Shown here: piece by piece, positions 1 to 10,012 of the stretch | Numbering within the stretch: the stretch's first letter is position 1 | Layout: the number at the start of each line of letters is the position of its first letter | Assembly (NCBI RefSeq): GCF_022213065.1 | Contig: NZ_JAKLJA010000031.1 | Coordinates: 1-64,000, forward strand | Origin: Paraburkholderia tagetis | Lineage (GTDB): Bacteria; Pseudomonadota; Gammaproteobacteria; Burkholderiales; Burkholderiaceae | Direction: 5' to 3' | Length of the DNA stretch: 64,000 nucleotides | Program-made: the position numbers and the translations under genes | The notes under the pieces: model-generated | Database searches by the model: none | Told to the model about the DNA's origin: nothing | The model's input: the letters and a program-made list of their open reading frames with translations, nothing else

Positions 1-40
1 CGGAAGAAAGTCAAAGTCAGTTTGTGTGTCAGTCATAAGT

Positions 41-106
41 TGCGTCCGCAATGTTGAAGTTGCGGACGCAGCTTGATCCTCTTGATCCGGCCGCGCTAGG
101 CGCGGC
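41..106 (-). terminator. Two stem-loops downstream of the aldehyde dehydrogenase gene
   Basis: Two inverted repeats lie just past the stop of the leftward aldehyde dehydrogenase gene. TGCGTCCGCAA at 41-51 pairs perfectly with TTGCGGACGCA at 60-70, and GCCGCGC at 90-96 pairs with GCGCGGC at 100-106. Neither is followed by a convincing U-tract on the minus strand. A transcript-ending or 3'-stabilising role is therefore inferred from position only, and an operator for a gene left of the window is an alternative. Confidence 0.35.
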
Positions 107-151
107 AGAAACTACCGCTTACCATCAAACAATGGGGCGAGGGACCCTAGG

Positions 152-1594
152 TCACACGACACCCGCCGCGATGTAAGCGGTCTTCACCGTCGTGAAGAAC
201 TCTTGCGCATAGCTGCCCTGTTCTCTCGCTCCGTAGCTGGACTTTTTGCGGCCGCCGAACGGCACATGGTAGTCGACCCCGGCCGTCGGCGTGTTGATCA
301 TCACCATGCCGGCCTCGACGTTTCGCTTGAAATGGCTTGCGTACTTGAGCGACGTCGTGCAAATTCCTGCGGACAATCCAAAGCGCGTATCGTTGGCTAC
401 GGCAAGCGCCTCGTCATAATCATTGACCTGAATGACCGACGCAACCGGGCCGAACACCTCTTCCTGATTGATCGTCATGGATGGGTGCGTACCGGTCACC
501 AATGCAGGCGCAAGAAAAAATCCTTCCGTGTCGGCATCTACACGAGCACCGCCGAACACGCTTCCCCCTTCACGCCCTGCGAGTCGAATATAACGTTCGT
601 CCTGCGCAAGCTGCCTCGCATCGACGACCGGCCCTATTTGCGTCTGCGAATCCAGCGGGTTGCCTACCTTCAGCAGTCTCATGCGTGCATGCATTGCTTC
701 GACGAACAAGTCATGAATGCCGCGACCGACGATTAGACGACTCGATGCAGTGCAACGCTGTCCAGTCGAATAGAAAGATCCGTTGATGCAGACATCGACC
801 GCGACGTCCATATCGGCGTCGTCGAGCACGACCATCGGATTCTTCCCCCCCATTTCTAGCTGGACCTTTTTTCCGCTCGACACGCATTTTTCGGCGACAG
901 TCTGACCCGTCATCGCCGAGCCCGTGAAGCTTATTGCATCGACGTTGGAAGACCGCACGAGCGCTTCACCCACGGCCGCACCGGGTCCCATCAGCAGGTT
1001 GACGACACCAGGCGGCGCCCCGGCGTCAGACAGAATTTTCACGAGTTCCCACGCACATCCCGGCACCAGTTCTGCTGGCTTGATCACGACACAATTCCCG
1101 TACGCAAGAGCCGGTGCGATCTTCCAGGCCGGTATTGCGATCGGGAAGTTCCACGGTGTGATGAGACCAACCACGCCTATCGGTTCCCGGGTGACCTCGA
1201 CCGTCAGACCTGATCTAATCGATGGAAGTAGTTCGCCATTGATTCGCAATGCTTCTCCGGCGAAGAACTTGAAGATCTGCCCCGCTCGCTGCACTTCGGC
1301 GGCGGCTTCCGAAAGCGTTTTGCCCTCCTCTCGCGATAGCAGTCTCGCCAGCTCCGCCTTCCGAGACAGGATGATCGAGGCCGTCTGGTCTAGTAATTCA
1401 AAGCGTTCCTGTGGACCACTCTTTGACCATGAGCGAAAGGCCTCACGTGCCGCAGCGGCTGCGATCTCAGTCTGCAGCGCATCGGCGTCGGCGTACTCAC
1501 CGATTACATCTTTGCTATCTGAAGGACTCACATTGGGTCGCCAGTGATCGCCGGCCACCCACTCACCGTTGATCAGGTTTCTATACTGATTCAT
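152..1594 (-). CDS. NAD(P)-dependent aldehyde dehydrogenase, semialdehyde type
   Basis: A 480-residue, full-length ALDH-superfamily enzyme that oxidises an aldehyde to the acid in the cytoplasm with NAD(P)+. All the catalytic landmarks are visible: PWNF with Asn149, the cofactor lysine K172, the FTGS nucleotide-binding turn near 223, the general base Glu247 in LEMGG, the nucleophile Cys281 in GQRCT, and EEVFGPV near 380. It most resembles the succinate-semialdehyde / alpha-ketoglutarate-semialdehyde (2,5-dioxovalerate) branch. A following MFS gene of the sugar-acid type and a 2-hydroxyacid dehydrogenase fit an organic-acid pathway that ends in a semialdehyde. It is the last gene of a leftward cluster controlled from the LysR end. 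The family call is secure and the substrate is inferred. Confidence 0.9.
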   Translation of the reverse strand: MNQYRNLINGEWVAGDHWRPNVSPSDSKDVIGEYADADALQTEIAAAAAREAFRSWSKSGPQERFELLDQTASIILSRKAELARLLSREEGKTLSEAAAEVQRAGQIFKFFAGEALRINGELLPSIRSGLTVEVTREPIGVVGLITPWNFPIAIPAWKIAPALAYGNCVVIKPAELVPGCAWELVKILSDAGAPPGVVNLLMGPGAAVGEALVRSSNVDAISFTGSAMTGQTVAEKCVSSGKKVQLEMGGKNPMVVLDDADMDVAVDVCINGSFYSTGQRCTASSRLIVGRGIHDLFVEAMHARMRLLKVGNPLDSQTQIGPVVDARQLAQDERYIRLAGREGGSVFGGARVDADTEGFFLAPALVTGTHPSMTINQEEVFGPVASVIQVNDYDEALAVANDTRFGLSAGICTTSLKYASHFKRNVEAGMVMINTPTAGVDYHVPFGGRKKSSYGAREQGSYAQEFFTTVKTAYIAAGVV

Positions 1595-1670
1595 TTAACT
1601 TCGCCAAATAAAAGAAGTCTTTCCGTGTATTGGAGATCTTATGAACGGTTATACCGCCCTGCGAAAACCC

Positions 1671-2975
1671 TCACGTCGCGAGCGGCGGTGTCGACACGAC
1701 GACCTTCGGCTCATCGACGCGCTTTCCCACCACAAATGCATAGACGAGCGCAGCCAGAAGCGCGATTCCGGCACTGATAAGGAATGCGTCGACAAATGAA
1801 TGCGTCCGATCGACGACAACACCGGTGACGAAAGGCGCGAACGAGCCGCCGAAATAACCGCCGAAGTTCTGAATACTCGCAAGGGATGCCGCCATGTGCC
1901 GGGGCGCAGCCACAGACACGAGCGCCCAACTCGCACCACATGCCATCTGGACAAAGAACATCGCTACGCTGAGATAGAAGATCGCAAGTGTCAGATTCGG
2001 GGTGAACGCGGCGGGAACCGTGAATACAGCCCCGCCGATCAGACCAACACAGATAGGCCATTTTCGACTGCGAACCGGCGCGACACCGCGGGCCTGCAAC
2101 GCATCAGCGACGAAGCCGCTCGATAGCATGCCGATCGTGCCGAAAAGATAGGGGATCGACACCAGCCATCCCGTGCTGGCGAGCGACAAATGACGCTCGC
2201 GCTCGAGATACGCAGGCAGCCATGTCAGATAGAGCCACAGCATATAGATAATGCCCGCATTGCCGAGAATCATGCCCCAGGTGGTACGCGTCAGAAACAG
2301 ATTGCGCCATTCCGACATGGTCATCTTGCGCTCGACCTTAGCATCGCTCGCACCTTCGTTCAGATAGGCAGTTTCTCCATCCGAGAGCTTTACGCTTTTC
2401 CGGTCACGATAGATCAAGTACCAGCCGATCGACACCGCAATTCCGAAGCCACCCATGATCATGAACATTTGCCGCCAGCCGAACGACAGCATCATCACAG
2501 TCAAAATCGGGGGCGCGAGAGCCGGCCCAATCGTCGAGGAAGTAATGAAGATGCCCGTCGGTCGACCTCGCTCACGAATGCCAAACCACTCGCTGACTAC
2601 TTTTGCGCCAGCCGGAAAGTTTGGCGATTCACCTACTCCGAGCGCGATACGCGCGATGATGAACTGATGAAGGCTTGCTACGAGTCCTCCGCTAAACTGA
2701 GCGGCGGACCAGACGAACATCCCAAGTCCGAGCATCACTCGCGAACCAAATTTGTCGAGAAGCACCCCGACCGGCAGTTGCGCAAAGGCGTAAGCAAACG
2801 AAAAGGCAGACAGCAATATTCCCATCTGAGATGCCGACAACCCTAGTTCACTGCTGACGGAATGGTTCGCGATAGACAACGTGCTCCGATCGAGATAGTT
2901 GACAATCCCGGCCAGCGTCAGAAGCGCTATTGATGCTACCTGTATGCGCTTTAATTTCTTGGACTTCTCGATCAT
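1671..2975 (-). CDS. MFS permease, anion:cation symporter (ACS) type
   Basis: A 434-residue inner-membrane transporter with twelve predicted helices in two bundles. After a basic N-terminus (IEKSKKLKRIQ) the first helix contains the family signature NYLDRSTLS, matching the NYxDR motif of glucarate/galactonate/hexuronate and phthalate ACS permeases. A DKFGSRVMLG loop-2/3 motif follows. A hydrophilic central loop separates the halves near residues 190-225. It lies 76 bp upstream of the aldehyde dehydrogenase and 78 bp downstream of the FAD/Fe-S oxidase, all on the minus strand, so it probably imports the organic acid used by this cluster. The substrate cannot be read from the sequence. Confidence 0.88.
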   Translation of the reverse strand: MIEKSKKLKRIQVASIALLTLAGIVNYLDRSTLSIANHSVSSELGLSASQMGILLSAFSFAYAFAQLPVGVLLDKFGSRVMLGLGMFVWSAAQFSGGLVASLHQFIIARIALGVGESPNFPAGAKVVSEWFGIRERGRPTGIFITSSTIGPALAPPILTVMMLSFGWRQMFMIMGGFGIAVSIGWYLIYRDRKSVKLSDGETAYLNEGASDAKVERKMTMSEWRNLFLTRTTWGMILGNAGIIYMLWLYLTWLPAYLERERHLSLASTGWLVSIPYLFGTIGMLSSGFVADALQARGVAPVRSRKWPICVGLIGGAVFTVPAAFTPNLTLAIFYLSVAMFFVQMACGASWALVSVAAPRHMAASLASIQNFGGYFGGSFAPFVTGVVVDRTHSFVDAFLISAGIALLAALVYAFVVGKRVDEPKVVVSTPPLAT

Positions 2976-3053
2976 TCCGTCTCCTTATATTCTCGGAAAG
3001 TAAGTATCAGTTTACGTATTGAACAGCGCGACGTCCGGAGTTACATCTAACGA

Positions 3054-6000
3054 CTATCGGCGGTAGATATCCGCGAGCACCTGCACGGGGTGACGAAGCG
3101 TCTTGCCCCGCAGACGCTTGACCTGACAGCGACAGGAATAGCCTGTCGCCAGGACCTCTGGGCTTTCTTCGTTGATGGTCGGGTAAGCAGACTCAGGAAT
3201 CTGGTACGCCCACGACAGCGCGAAAATGTCGGTCGATGTAGCCAGGTTCCTCGCTTCATGACCGTAAGTGCCCGACATCCCGCAACACCCCGTCGTGGGC
3301 ATCGCCAAGTCCAGACCCGCCGCGGCAAAGACCGCTTTCCAAAGCGCCGTAGCTTGCGCGGCATTCGTCTTCTCCGTGCAATGAGCTAGTAACTTGAACG
3401 ACTTGCGTCTCTCGATAGGCGTGTGTGACGAAGTGATCGCAGCCGCGAGCCACTCTTGTGGCAGCAACACATTCGGGACGTTTTCGCTCCCGAGTACCTT
3501 GGAATATTCCTGGCGATACGTCAGCGTCATGGCCGGGTCGACTCCAACCAACGTGACGCCCGTATTAGCAATATCGAGCAGCGTCTGGGCGTTCTTACGT
3601 GCGGCTCGCGCAAATCGTGTCAGAAAGCCCAGAACGTGAAGCGGCTTACCATTTGGATGAAAGGGTGCAAAAAGGACGCGAAATCCCAAAGATTCCGCGA
3701 GTTCGACAAAAGCAGTTTCGACGTCTCCACCAAAGAAACGCGTGAAAGTGTCGCGAACAATGACCACGCAACGCTCGCGTTCGCTTGCGTCCATGCGCAT
3801 CAGAAGCTCAGGCGTCGCAATAGCGCACCGGATCGCTTTCCTGACTTCGCTCTGGGCGATACTCGGTGTGTCGACCACTCCAACAACGTGCTTGAGCAAT
3901 AGTCGCGCGAACCGGCTTTCCACAACGCCGTTGTAAAACTGTCGCCCACCGGGCATGGAGACTAGCCGTGGGATAGTGTATTCGAGAGAAGCAATCATGT
4001 AGTCGCGAGCCGGGCGAAGATATCGCGTGTGGTAATGCTCCAGGAATCGCGATCGGAACTCCGGGACGTTCACCTTGACAGGACACTGGGCGACGCAAGA
4101 TTTGCAGGCGAGGCAGCCGCTCATCGCCTCATACACCTCGTGCGAAAAATCTTCTTTGTTTCGACCGCGACGCAGCGAATTCAAGAAACGTACGGGTAAG
4201 CGCATCGCACGCGGTCGTGCGATCACGTCGGTACCTGCCGCTACCTGCAGACGTAACCACTCACGCATCAACGACGCACGGCCTTTCGGCGAATGAATGC
4301 GTTGACGTGTCGCTTTCCATGACGGACACATCGAATCGTCCGGATCGAAATTGAAGCAAGCGCCATTTCCATTACATTGAACTGCGTCACTATTCGCTTC
4401 CCATACGGCGTCGCTGATCTCACGATTTAGCTCACCTGATAAGGTGATGGCATCGATCTTGAGAAGCGTGCTATCGACGCCTTCAGGTACGGCGATCTTT
4501 CCCGGATTGAGCTGGTTAAACGTGTCAAACGCTGCCTTGATTTGCTGCAAGGAGGGGTAAAGGCGCCCAAAGAAGGCCGGTGCATACTCCGAGCGCACAC
4601 CCTTCCCGTGCTCGCCCCAAAGAAGTCCGCCGTACTTCATGGTGAGCGCGGACACGGCATCCGAGATGGGCCTGATCAAGGCAACATCATCGGGGTCTCT
4701 CAGATCGAGCGCAGGACGCACGTGCAGCACGCCAGCGTCGACATGGCCGAACATCCCATACTTCAAACCATGGGAATCGAGCAACGCACGAAACTCTGCG
4801 ATGTACTCCGCAAGCTGCTCCGGAGGGACAGCCGTGTCCTCGACAAACGGCTGTGGCCGCCTGCTACCGCGTACGTTGCCAAGAAGGCCGACTGCGCGCT
4901 TTCGCATTGCATAAACACGGTTGACCGCCACATGTCCCCAGGCGATCGTGTGGCCGAGACGCCGAACGCTCTGGTCCGTCCTGATGTGCTCGACAAATTC
5001 AGCGACACGGCTTTGCAGCTGACCGAGATCATCGGCGCTAAATTCAACGAGGTTGATACCTTGAGCGCTTCGCTTGTCGTTATAGTCCGGGAAGAACTCG
5101 GATATGGAAGTCCAGACAACGTCATCGCGGGCTAGCGCGAGTACCGTGGAGTCCACCGTCTCGATAGACAGCGGTCGATGTTCCATCAGAGCGCGCGCAT
5201 CCCTCAGCGCATCCATGAATCCTTCATACTGGACGTTCACCAGCGCCGAATGAAGCGGTATCGGCAACACGTTCAATGTCGCCTCTACAACGAAGCCGAG
5301 CGTACCCTCCGCGCCGCAAATCAGGCTATTCAGGTTCAGCCTTCCGTCCCGTTCGCGAAGATGCGCGAGATCGTAGCCCGTCAGGCAGCGATTAAGCGGC
5401 GGGAAAGTGTCTCGTATGAGTTCAGCCTGGTTGTCGGAAATCTCGCGGGCAGTTCTGTAGGCCCGTCCGACAATATCCGTCCGTGCGCAAAGCTGTTCCA
5501 GTGCTGCATCATCGACCGGCTCGGAGACGAGCGGAACGCCTCCAAGCAACACGCTTTTCAGAGCGATGACGTGGTCGCGCGTTTTTCCATAGGTGCAGCT
5601 GCCTTGTCCGCTGGCGTCCGTGCTGATCATTCCACCAATTGTGGCGCGATTCGACGTGGACAGTTCCGGAGCAAAGAATAATCCGTGCGGTTTGAGAGCC
5701 GCATTCAATTGATCCTTGACGACGCCTGCCTCAACCCTTGCCGTGCGTTTAATTGGATCGATTTCAATGATGCGGTTCATGTGACGGGACAGGTCGACGA
5801 CGATACCGTCGGTCAAGGACTGGCCGTTGGTGCCGGTGCCACCGCCTCGGGGCGATACCACGACGCTTCGAAATCGCTCCTCGGCGAGCAGCCGCGCGAT
5901 GCGCTCAACGTCAGCGGCGTTGCGAGGGAAAATCGCAGCCGTGGGTCTGCGCTGATAGATCGAATTGTCCGTTGCGAGTACCGTGCGCGTCGCATGGCTG

Positions 6001-6104
6001 ACGTCGATCTCGCCCTCCAGTCCCGCAACCCGCAGAGCTTCGAGAAACGCTGCTTCGGAAGTAGTGTCTCGTGCTTCTTCCAGTTTTATCTTTATGACCT
6101 TCAT
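3054..6104 (-). CDS. FAD-linked D-2-hydroxyacid dehydrogenase fused to Fe-S/CCG domains (YdiJ-like)
   Basis: A 1016-residue fusion. Residues about 60-290 form an FAD-binding PCMH domain, with the flavin motif SPRGGGTGTNGQS and GGMISTDASGQGS. Residues about 290-560 form the FAD-oxidase C-terminal domain (HVDAGVLHVRP; GEHGKGVRSEY). Next come ferredoxin-like cysteines (CNGNGACFNF and CLACKSCVAQCP), then a CCG-type C-terminal region with TTGCCGMSG and GYSCRCQ. Length and domain order match E. coli YdiJ, a D-2-hydroxyglutarate dehydrogenase-type enzyme that passes electrons to the quinone pool or another carrier. It probably oxidises a 2-hydroxy acid made or imported by this cluster. Start chosen at the ATG that begins MKVIKIKLEE. 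The family is firm and the natural substrate is open. Confidence 0.88.
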   Translation of the reverse strand: MKVIKIKLEEARDTTSEAAFLEALRVAGLEGEIDVSHATRTVLATDNSIYQRRPTAAIFPRNAADVERIARLLAEERFRSVVVSPRGGGTGTNGQSLTDGIVVDLSRHMNRIIEIDPIKRTARVEAGVVKDQLNAALKPHGLFFAPELSTSNRATIGGMISTDASGQGSCTYGKTRDHVIALKSVLLGGVPLVSEPVDDAALEQLCARTDIVGRAYRTAREISDNQAELIRDTFPPLNRCLTGYDLAHLRERDGRLNLNSLICGAEGTLGFVVEATLNVLPIPLHSALVNVQYEGFMDALRDARALMEHRPLSIETVDSTVLALARDDVVWTSISEFFPDYNDKRSAQGINLVEFSADDLGQLQSRVAEFVEHIRTDQSVRRLGHTIAWGHVAVNRVYAMRKRAVGLLGNVRGSRRPQPFVEDTAVPPEQLAEYIAEFRALLDSHGLKYGMFGHVDAGVLHVRPALDLRDPDDVALIRPISDAVSALTMKYGGLLWGEHGKGVRSEYAPAFFGRLYPSLQQIKAAFDTFNQLNPGKIAVPEGVDSTLLKIDAITLSGELNREISDAVWEANSDAVQCNGNGACFNFDPDDSMCPSWKATRQRIHSPKGRASLMREWLRLQVAAGTDVIARPRAMRLPVRFLNSLRRGRNKEDFSHEVYEAMSGCLACKSCVAQCPVKVNVPEFRSRFLEHYHTRYLRPARDYMIASLEYTIPRLVSMPGGRQFYNGVVESRFARLLLKHVVGVVDTPSIAQSEVRKAIRCAIATPELLMRMDASERERCVVIVRDTFTRFFGGDVETAFVELAESLGFRVLFAPFHPNGKPLHVLGFLTRFARAARKNAQTLLDIANTGVTLVGVDPAMTLTYRQEYSKVLGSENVPNVLLPQEWLAAAITSSHTPIERRKSFKLLAHCTEKTNAAQATALWKAVFAAAGLDLAMPTTGCCGMSGTYGHEARNLATSTDIFALSWAYQIPESAYPTINEESPEVLATGYSCRCQVKRLRGKTLRHPVQVLADIYRR

Positions 6105-6332
6105 GTCGCTTACCTTTCATGCGTCCTTGCGCGGCACTCTGCGTACGTATCGCTTCACTTGCGTCCATCAGAGCAACAGGCCCGACGCGTTGTCGTGATG
6201 GCCGCATTCGGAGAGAAGACGCGAGGTCACGCGTCGGCTGCCCGACATTCAGGAGATAAGGCTTACCCTGTTGATGTGACTTGCCGCTGCTCGCCAGGTA
6301 CATGCGTCCCGGCGAGCGGCGCGCGCGCAAGT

Positions 6333-7139
6333 TCAGCCGATCTGAACTCTGTCGAGAATCTCGTCTGAGCCAACCTCGAGAGGAACGAAATTAGTCGAAC
6401 GCACATAATCCGGTCGCGGCTGCTCGACCTGTTCAGGCTTGTTCTTCACCTGGTTGTAGACGACATAGGCCTGCCATCGATCGTCACCGGAGAGGTTGTG
6501 ACCCGAGGAATGCACGATGTTGGCGTCGAAGAACACGACTGTTCCCGGGCGGCCCATGATAGGCACGGCCTTGGGATGACTGGACAAAATATCGAGCATC
6601 GTCGGCTTGGGTACAACGTAGAAGCGGTAACCGGTTGCCTCATCGAACGTCGGATCGAGTGAACCAAGCTTGTGGCTTCCCGGGATGAAGTAGAGACATC
6701 CGCCCATTTCGGTCGGCTCGTCGAGCATGACCAACGCGGTTGTCATCTGCGGTTCTTTCACGCCGTCGATATGCCAGGTGCCGAAGTCCTGATGCCATTG
6801 CCAGACGGAGCCGTCGATAGCCGTCTTCAGATTGCACTTCGTGTGATAGACGTAGAGTTCGGGATCGCCGATCAGTTGTTGGGCCGGCTGGAGCAATCTG
6901 GGGGAGCGCACTGCCGAGTGAAAGACCGCCGATGCCGTCGGACTTTCTGTTTCGTGAACTTTGTAGATCGTCTTCGCGATGCCGCCCGTTTTTTCACGGA
7001 CGAGATGGTCGGTGTCGATCTTCTGAATCCGGCGCAACTCGCTCTTCATATGCTCGACTTCTTCTTCCGAGAAAAGCTCCGGCAGAACAACGAATCCATC
7101 GCGCTCGTACGCTTCCAACTGTGACGCGGTAAGTTTCAT
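6333..7139 (-). CDS. Phytanoyl-CoA dioxygenase (PhyH) family Fe(II)/2-oxoglutarate oxygenase
   Basis: A 268-residue soluble protein of normal PhyH length. The double-stranded beta-helix iron site is visible: the HxD pair in WHQDFGTWH near residue 118, and a distal His in IVHSSGHN near 212, followed by RWQAYVVYN. The 2-oxoglutarate-binding Arg is most likely the one in DDRWQ. PhyH relatives hydroxylate unactivated carbon in acids, amino acids and ectoine. The neighbours oxidise 2-hydroxy acids and semialdehydes, so this enzyme may insert the first hydroxyl group, but that is inference. It is the first gene of the leftward cluster and is divergent from the LysR gene, with 104 bp between the starts. 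Confidence 0.85.
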   Translation of the reverse strand: MKLTASQLEAYERDGFVVLPELFSEEEVEHMKSELRRIQKIDTDHLVREKTGGIAKTIYKVHETESPTASAVFHSAVRSPRLLQPAQQLIGDPELYVYHTKCNLKTAIDGSVWQWHQDFGTWHIDGVKEPQMTTALVMLDEPTEMGGCLYFIPGSHKLGSLDPTFDEATGYRFYVVPKPTMLDILSSHPKAVPIMGRPGTVVFFDANIVHSSGHNLSGDDRWQAYVVYNQVKNKPEQVEQPRPDYVRSTNFVPLEVGSDEILDRVQIG

Positions 7140-7243
7140 GAGGGGATCTCCTGACTTGTTGGTGTGCTGTCATGATCCTAAGACCCCACGAGTCCAATGT
7201 AAAAGATATAATAAGTTGCGTATTGATACCTAAAAGGTTCCAA
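7140..7243. promoter_or_regulatory. Divergent promoter between PhyH gene and lysR
   Basis: This 104-bp gap separates divergent start codons, the standard layout for LysR control of a neighbouring operon. A TATAAT hexamer at 7207-7212 is a candidate -10 for the rightward lysR gene. An AAAAGG sequence at 7232-7237 serves as its ribosome-binding site. The AT-rich stretch around 7200-7230 is a plausible LysR site, but I cannot single out one T-N11-A box. Confidence 0.5.
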
Positions 7244-8152
7244 ATGGAGCTACGTCATCTTCGCTACTTTCTGGTAGTGGCACGCACACTCAACTTCACG
7301 AAGGCGGCGGAGGAACTGCACATGGCCCAACCGCCGTTGAGCCGGCAGATACGGGAACTGGAAGAGGAACTCGGCGTGGCGCTTTTCGAGCGCCAAGGCA
7401 AACGTGTCTTTCTTTCATCGGCGGGCCAGGTTTTCGAAGAACGGGCCAGGCGAATTCTGGCGGACACGAACTCCGCGATCGTGGATTCACAACGCGCAGC
7501 AAGAGGGGAAATCGGCCGGGTGGCGGTCGGGTTCTTCGAGCACATCGCGTACACACTGCTGCCACCGCTCTTGCGTGAATTCCAGCATCGTTATCCCGCG
7601 GTGACAGTCGAACTTCGATGGTTTTCCTCTGCGGAACAGATCAATGCTCTGGACCGAGGGGAGGTCGATCTGGCGTTCGTCCGCTCGTTGCCGCCGGATA
7701 CTCAACTGAACAGCGTCTTGTTGCTTCAGGAGCCGTTTTACGTTGCCATCGCCAAGGACAACCCTCTCGCAGCCAAACGGCAGATTTCCATCAAGGACTG
7801 TATGCACCTGCGCGTCATCAATTACCGGAAAGATGTCGCGCCGGACTATCACGCCACCATAAACCAGTTGTGCGCACTGGCCAGCTTCTCTCCCTCCACG
7901 AGCTTCGAAATGGGACAGATCTACGCGTCCCTTGGACTCGTAAGCGCCGGGTTTGGTGTGACGCTCGTACCTGCGTCGGTTCAGCGAACGCACATGGACA
8001 ACGTCGTTTATCGTCCGCTGCGCGAACAGCACGCGCAAAGCGAACTCTACCTCGCGTGGAAGGAACCCAACCCGCCCGCTGCGCTAGGCTCTTTTGTTCA
8101 ACTCGCGTGCGAAATAGCCGCGCACGCACCGGGCAAAGCGAAGGTCGAGTAA
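7244..8152 (+). CDS. LysR-family transcriptional regulator
   Basis: A 302-residue LysR-type regulator. Residues 1-60 form the winged helix-turn-helix (MELRHLRYFLVVA, then LNFTKAAEELHMAQPPLSRQI). Residues about 90-290 are the periplasmic-binding-protein-like effector domain. I chose the ATG at 7244 because it begins the conserved MELRHLRYF and has an AAAAGG site 6 bp upstream. An in-frame ATG at 7172 would add 24 uncharacteristic residues. It is divergent from the PhyH gene and very likely controls that cluster in response to its substrate or an intermediate. No effector can be named. Confidence 0.9.
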   Translation: MELRHLRYFLVVARTLNFTKAAEELHMAQPPLSRQIRELEEELGVALFERQGKRVFLSSAGQVFEERARRILADTNSAIVDSQRAARGEIGRVAVGFFEHIAYTLLPPLLREFQHRYPAVTVELRWFSSAEQINALDRGEVDLAFVRSLPPDTQLNSVLLLQEPFYVAIAKDNPLAAKRQISIKDCMHLRVINYRKDVAPDYHATINQLCALASFSPSTSFEMGQIYASLGLVSAGFGVTLVPASVQRTHMDNVVYRPLREQHAQSELYLAWKEPNPPAALGSFVQLACEIAAHAPGKAKVE

Positions 8153-8822
8153 GGCAAGCGGTACGACTTCAATTGCGATGAACAGGTTAGTTTTTCCGGT
8201 TGAACTGTCAGCACAACTGCTTTGATTTGCGTCCGACGTATGTAGCGTTGATTTGACTGCTTGTCCGGTCGCGTTAGAAAGCAGTGTGAAGCCGCTGAAG
8301 CAGTTCATTTAACGTCATGTCTCGCTTTGGCACGATCCGCATCAGCTAGGACAGCGGCCAAATTATCGGGGGATATAGTCGGCGCACGGAGATGTCTTGA
8401 TCACAATAGCTGGGTGACGGACAGCTATACGGTGCAAAGCCGCCGTTCGACTGTCCTTTCATGCCGTCGAAACCAACGATTGCACATGGCCGAGCCCGGC
8501 CAGACGTGGACGGCGCGCGAGGTCGGCCATAGATTGGCCTCGTCGGCCAGCAGTCGACTATAGATACTCCGTCCCGCTTTCATCGATACACTGGTGGGAC
8601 TGGCAGCTCGCTGCCAGTCGAGGCGGGACATGCACCTGTGGACTACGAATAAGTCGACCCAAACGCCTGGACGATTGCCGAGTTAGCTTCGAGTCCACCG
8701 GGTGCGCTTGCGTCCGATAACGAATACTCAGGGTTCGCCGTCGCACCGGCTCACTATATTGCCTTCGCTGAACGCAAGCATGCATGTCCCTACCGGGTAA
8801 TCTATCAGTTGCGGAGGTTCAG
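8153..8822. other. Gene-free stretch with a perfect 10-bp inverted repeat
   Basis: I find no convincing gene between lysR and the IS110 transposase. At 8598-8619, GACTGGCAGC and GCTGCCAGTC form a perfect palindrome with a two-base centre. The right part of the stretch probably belongs to the left non-coding end of the IS110-type element. The element boundary cannot be fixed from one copy. Confidence 0.4.
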
Positions 8823-10012
8823 ATGGCACCTCTATCAAACCAGCATTTCAAGGCTTTCGTCGGCATCGACTGGGCCGATACCAAACATGACATCTGCCTG
8901 CAGCAGGCTGGCGACGACAGGCGCGAGTTCGACTGCATCGCTCACCAGGTTACACGCATTGCTGAATGGGCAAAGGCGTTACATCAGCGCTTTGGTGGCC
9001 CCATCGCGATTGCTCTGGAGCTGGCCAGAGGGCCAATCGTCTCCGTGTTGCAGAAACATGCGTTCTTGACACTGTTCCCGATCAACCCATCAATGCTTGC
9101 GAAGTACCGTGAGGCGTTCAAGCCGAGCCGGGCCAAGGACGATCCCACCGATGCCGAACTGGCACTCGACCTGCTGCTACGCCATCCCGAGCGGTTCAGC
9201 GCGCTCAGGCCGCAGAGCGCCGGCATGCGTTCCTTGCTGAGCCTGATCGAACCTCAAACCCTGGAATGGTTCGAGGACATCGATACGGTGCTGTTCTGTG
9301 ATTTCCTGACCCGCTGGTCAACTCTGCCAGCAGTCAGGCGTGCCAGCAGGAAGACCCTTGAAACTTTCTTCCATGTGCACAACTGTCGCCGGGCCAAACT
9401 TATCGAAGAACGTCTGCAGTCGATCCGCTGCGCTGTGCCGCTTACTGACGATCCCGGTATCGTTGCACCTCACCGGTTGCTCGCCCTGATGCTGGTGGCG
9501 CAACTGCGCACAGCGCTCGCTGCGATCGACGTGTTCGACAAGGAAATCGCGGCAGTCGCACGCACGCTCCCTGACTTCGGCCTGTTTGACAGCCTGCCCG
9601 GCGCAGGTCCGCATCTGATGCCGCGCCTGCTCGCCGCATTCGGCGAGCAACGTGACCGCTTCCAGGGCGCTGATGAACTGCAGAAGTACTCCGGCATCGC
9701 GCCGGTCACCGAGCGCAGCGGCAAGAAGTGCTGGGTCCACTGGCGCTGGCAATGCCCGACCTTCCTGCGCCAGACCTTCGTTGATGGGCCGCCCAGACCA
9801 TCAACAAATCGTTCTGGGCGGGCGCCTATTACCGGCAACAGCGGGCGAAGGGCAGCTCGCATCAGGCCGCCGTCAGGGCATTGGCGTTCAAGTTGATACG
9901 GATCCTCTACCGCTGCTGGCAGACCGGAACGCGGTACGACGAGAGCATCTACCTCAACGCCCTCAGGAAGCGCGGCTCGTCACTTCTCAAGAACCTGGAA
10001 CTTCCGGGGTAA
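8823..10012 (+). pseudogene. IS110/IS1111-family transposase, frameshifted
   Basis: The N-terminal RuvC-like DEDD domain is present (FVGIDWADTKHDI, then FKPSRAKDDPTDAELALD), followed by the C-terminal helix-hairpin region with SLPGAGPHLMPRLLAAFG and QKYSGIAPVTERSGKK. The start at 8823 has GGAGG 4 bp upstream; an earlier in-frame start at 8784 is less likely. The frame breaks near 9786, where one base is missing after RQTFV. The +1 frame then continues the family C-terminus (WAAQTINKSFWAGAYYRQQ, later YDESIYLNALRKRGSS) to a stop at 10010-10012. The original protein was about 397 residues. Transposition should now need a helper unless the break is a sequencing error. Confidence 0.85.

Noticed and set aside
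8558..8785. A 75-codon minus-strand frame upstream of the IS110-type transposase
   Set aside because: It spans the 10-bp palindrome, has no ribosome site, and looks like non-coding element end.
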